Source: Seminavis robusta
Taxonomy: Eukaryota > Bacillariophyta > Bacillariophyceae > Naviculales > Naviculaceae
NCBI GenBank assembly: GCA_903772945.1
Contig: CAICTM010001461.1
Span: 1 to 28,734, forward strand
DNA length: 28,734 nucleotides
Direction: 5' to 3'
Part shown: positions 28,354 to 28,734 of the stretch, one piece after another
Layout: every line of letters begins with the position of its first letter
Position numbering within the stretch: position 1 is the first letter of the stretch
Program-made: the position numbers and the translations under genes
Notes under the pieces: model-generated
Database searches by the model: none
The model's input: only the letters and a program-made list of their open reading frames with translations
Told to the model about the DNA's origin: nothing

Positions 28354-28734
28354 ATGGGCTGGCGGCCTCCTGAGCCAGTCCTGCTACAGGATACTGACTC
28401 AGGAGGAAGCCAGCCAGATGGGGGAAACTACAGTGATGATGACTTTGATTTTGCCACTGAAACTTGGGAAGCAGTTCAGCAGCTAGTCGAAAAACACCAA
28501 CCAGTGGGGGATAGAATGAAAATCAAGAAACCAAAACAGACTACCCGATTCTTTTGGAACAACAAGAATGGATTCCAACTTTATGATGCATTGGGCGGCG
28601 AATTCTTCGAAGACTGCAAAACAATGGGGATGCTGAAAATGGACTATGCAGGTTTTCAGGAGCATAATTTGGACTCCACCAAAGGATATGTGCAAGACAA
28701 AATTCACAGGGCATGTCGTCGGGCGTTTGACCAT
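28354..28734 (+). CDS. Second ORF of the Gag-like element, start only (possible Pol)
   Basis: An ATG two bases after the TAA of the preceding frame opens a reading frame that runs to the window edge (127 codons, no stop). It starts MGWRPPEPVLLQDTDSGGSQ, has an acidic stretch DDDFDFATETWEAVQQLVEK, a basic segment MKIKKPKQTTRFFWNNKNGF and a helical end DKIHRACRRAF. Stop-then-ATG spacing suggests reinitiation or a frameshift strategy, as between Gag and Pol in retroelements. No reverse transcriptase or integrase motif is inside the window, so the Pol label is an inference from position. Confidence 0.4.
   Translation, partial: MGWRPPEPVLLQDTDSGGSQPDGGNYSDDDFDFATETWEAVQQLVEKHQPVGDRMKIKKPKQTTRFFWNNKNGFQLYDALGGEFFEDCKTMGMLKMDYAGFQEHNLDSTKGYVQDKIHRACRRAFDH

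Overview
This window looks like nuclear DNA from a photosynthetic stramenopile, most likely a pennate diatom. That is an inference. It rests on short GT-AG introns (79-103 bp), intergenic DNA full of GCTAGC, TCTAGA and GGTACC palindromes, compact genes on both strands, and the protein families present: a UapA-type NCS2 permease, ankyrin proteins, a BTB protein and a 7TM receptor. No rRNA, tRNA or CRISPR array was recognised. No species is claimed.

Layout. 1-3100: a decayed Ty3/gypsy-like LTR retrotransposon on the minus strand. Gag with a zinc knuckle, a retropepsin DTGAS site and the reverse transcriptase N-terminus follow in that order, broken by frameshifts and stops. 4130-7266: a satellite of 17 monomers of about 100 bp, interrupted by four hairpin-rich modules in the order A-B-A-B, so that a unit of about 1.43 kb (A, 7 monomers, B) occurs twice. 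8632-10868 (minus): a five-exon nucleobase permease whose introns I resolved, including a 34-nt exon. 11569-11825 (minus): an orphan last exon of a nucleotide-sugar or triose-phosphate type transporter. 12210-13097 (minus): a two-exon ankyrin-repeat protein. 13707-13934 and 19050-19268 (plus): two paralogous small membrane proteins with related leaders. 14475-16103 (plus): a major facilitator superfamily transporter. 16100-19050: gene-poor DNA with a foldback-like array at 18070-18520. 19311-20199: two adjacent foldback-like elements, each with its own terminal inverted repeat and its own internal short-motif array. 20631-21180: a small basic protein gene with a CCAAT/CRE-type promoter and one frameshift. 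21698-23010: a 7TM receptor-like gene with one frameshift. 23525-24547: a BTB/POZ protein. 25060-28734: a large Gag-like polyprotein of an unassigned retroelement, followed after a 2-bp gap by a second ORF that runs off the window.

The cellular genes do not form an operon or an obvious pathway. Transport and membrane proteins predominate (permease, MFS, transporter fragment, 7TM receptor, two small membrane proteins). The most unusual content is repetitive: several structurally similar foldback arrays with different core motifs, and the satellite whose hairpins keep base pairing while their sequence changes. Many monomer differences, and several gene frameshifts, are single-base length changes at homopolymers. 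Part of the apparent decay may therefore be consensus error rather than mutation.
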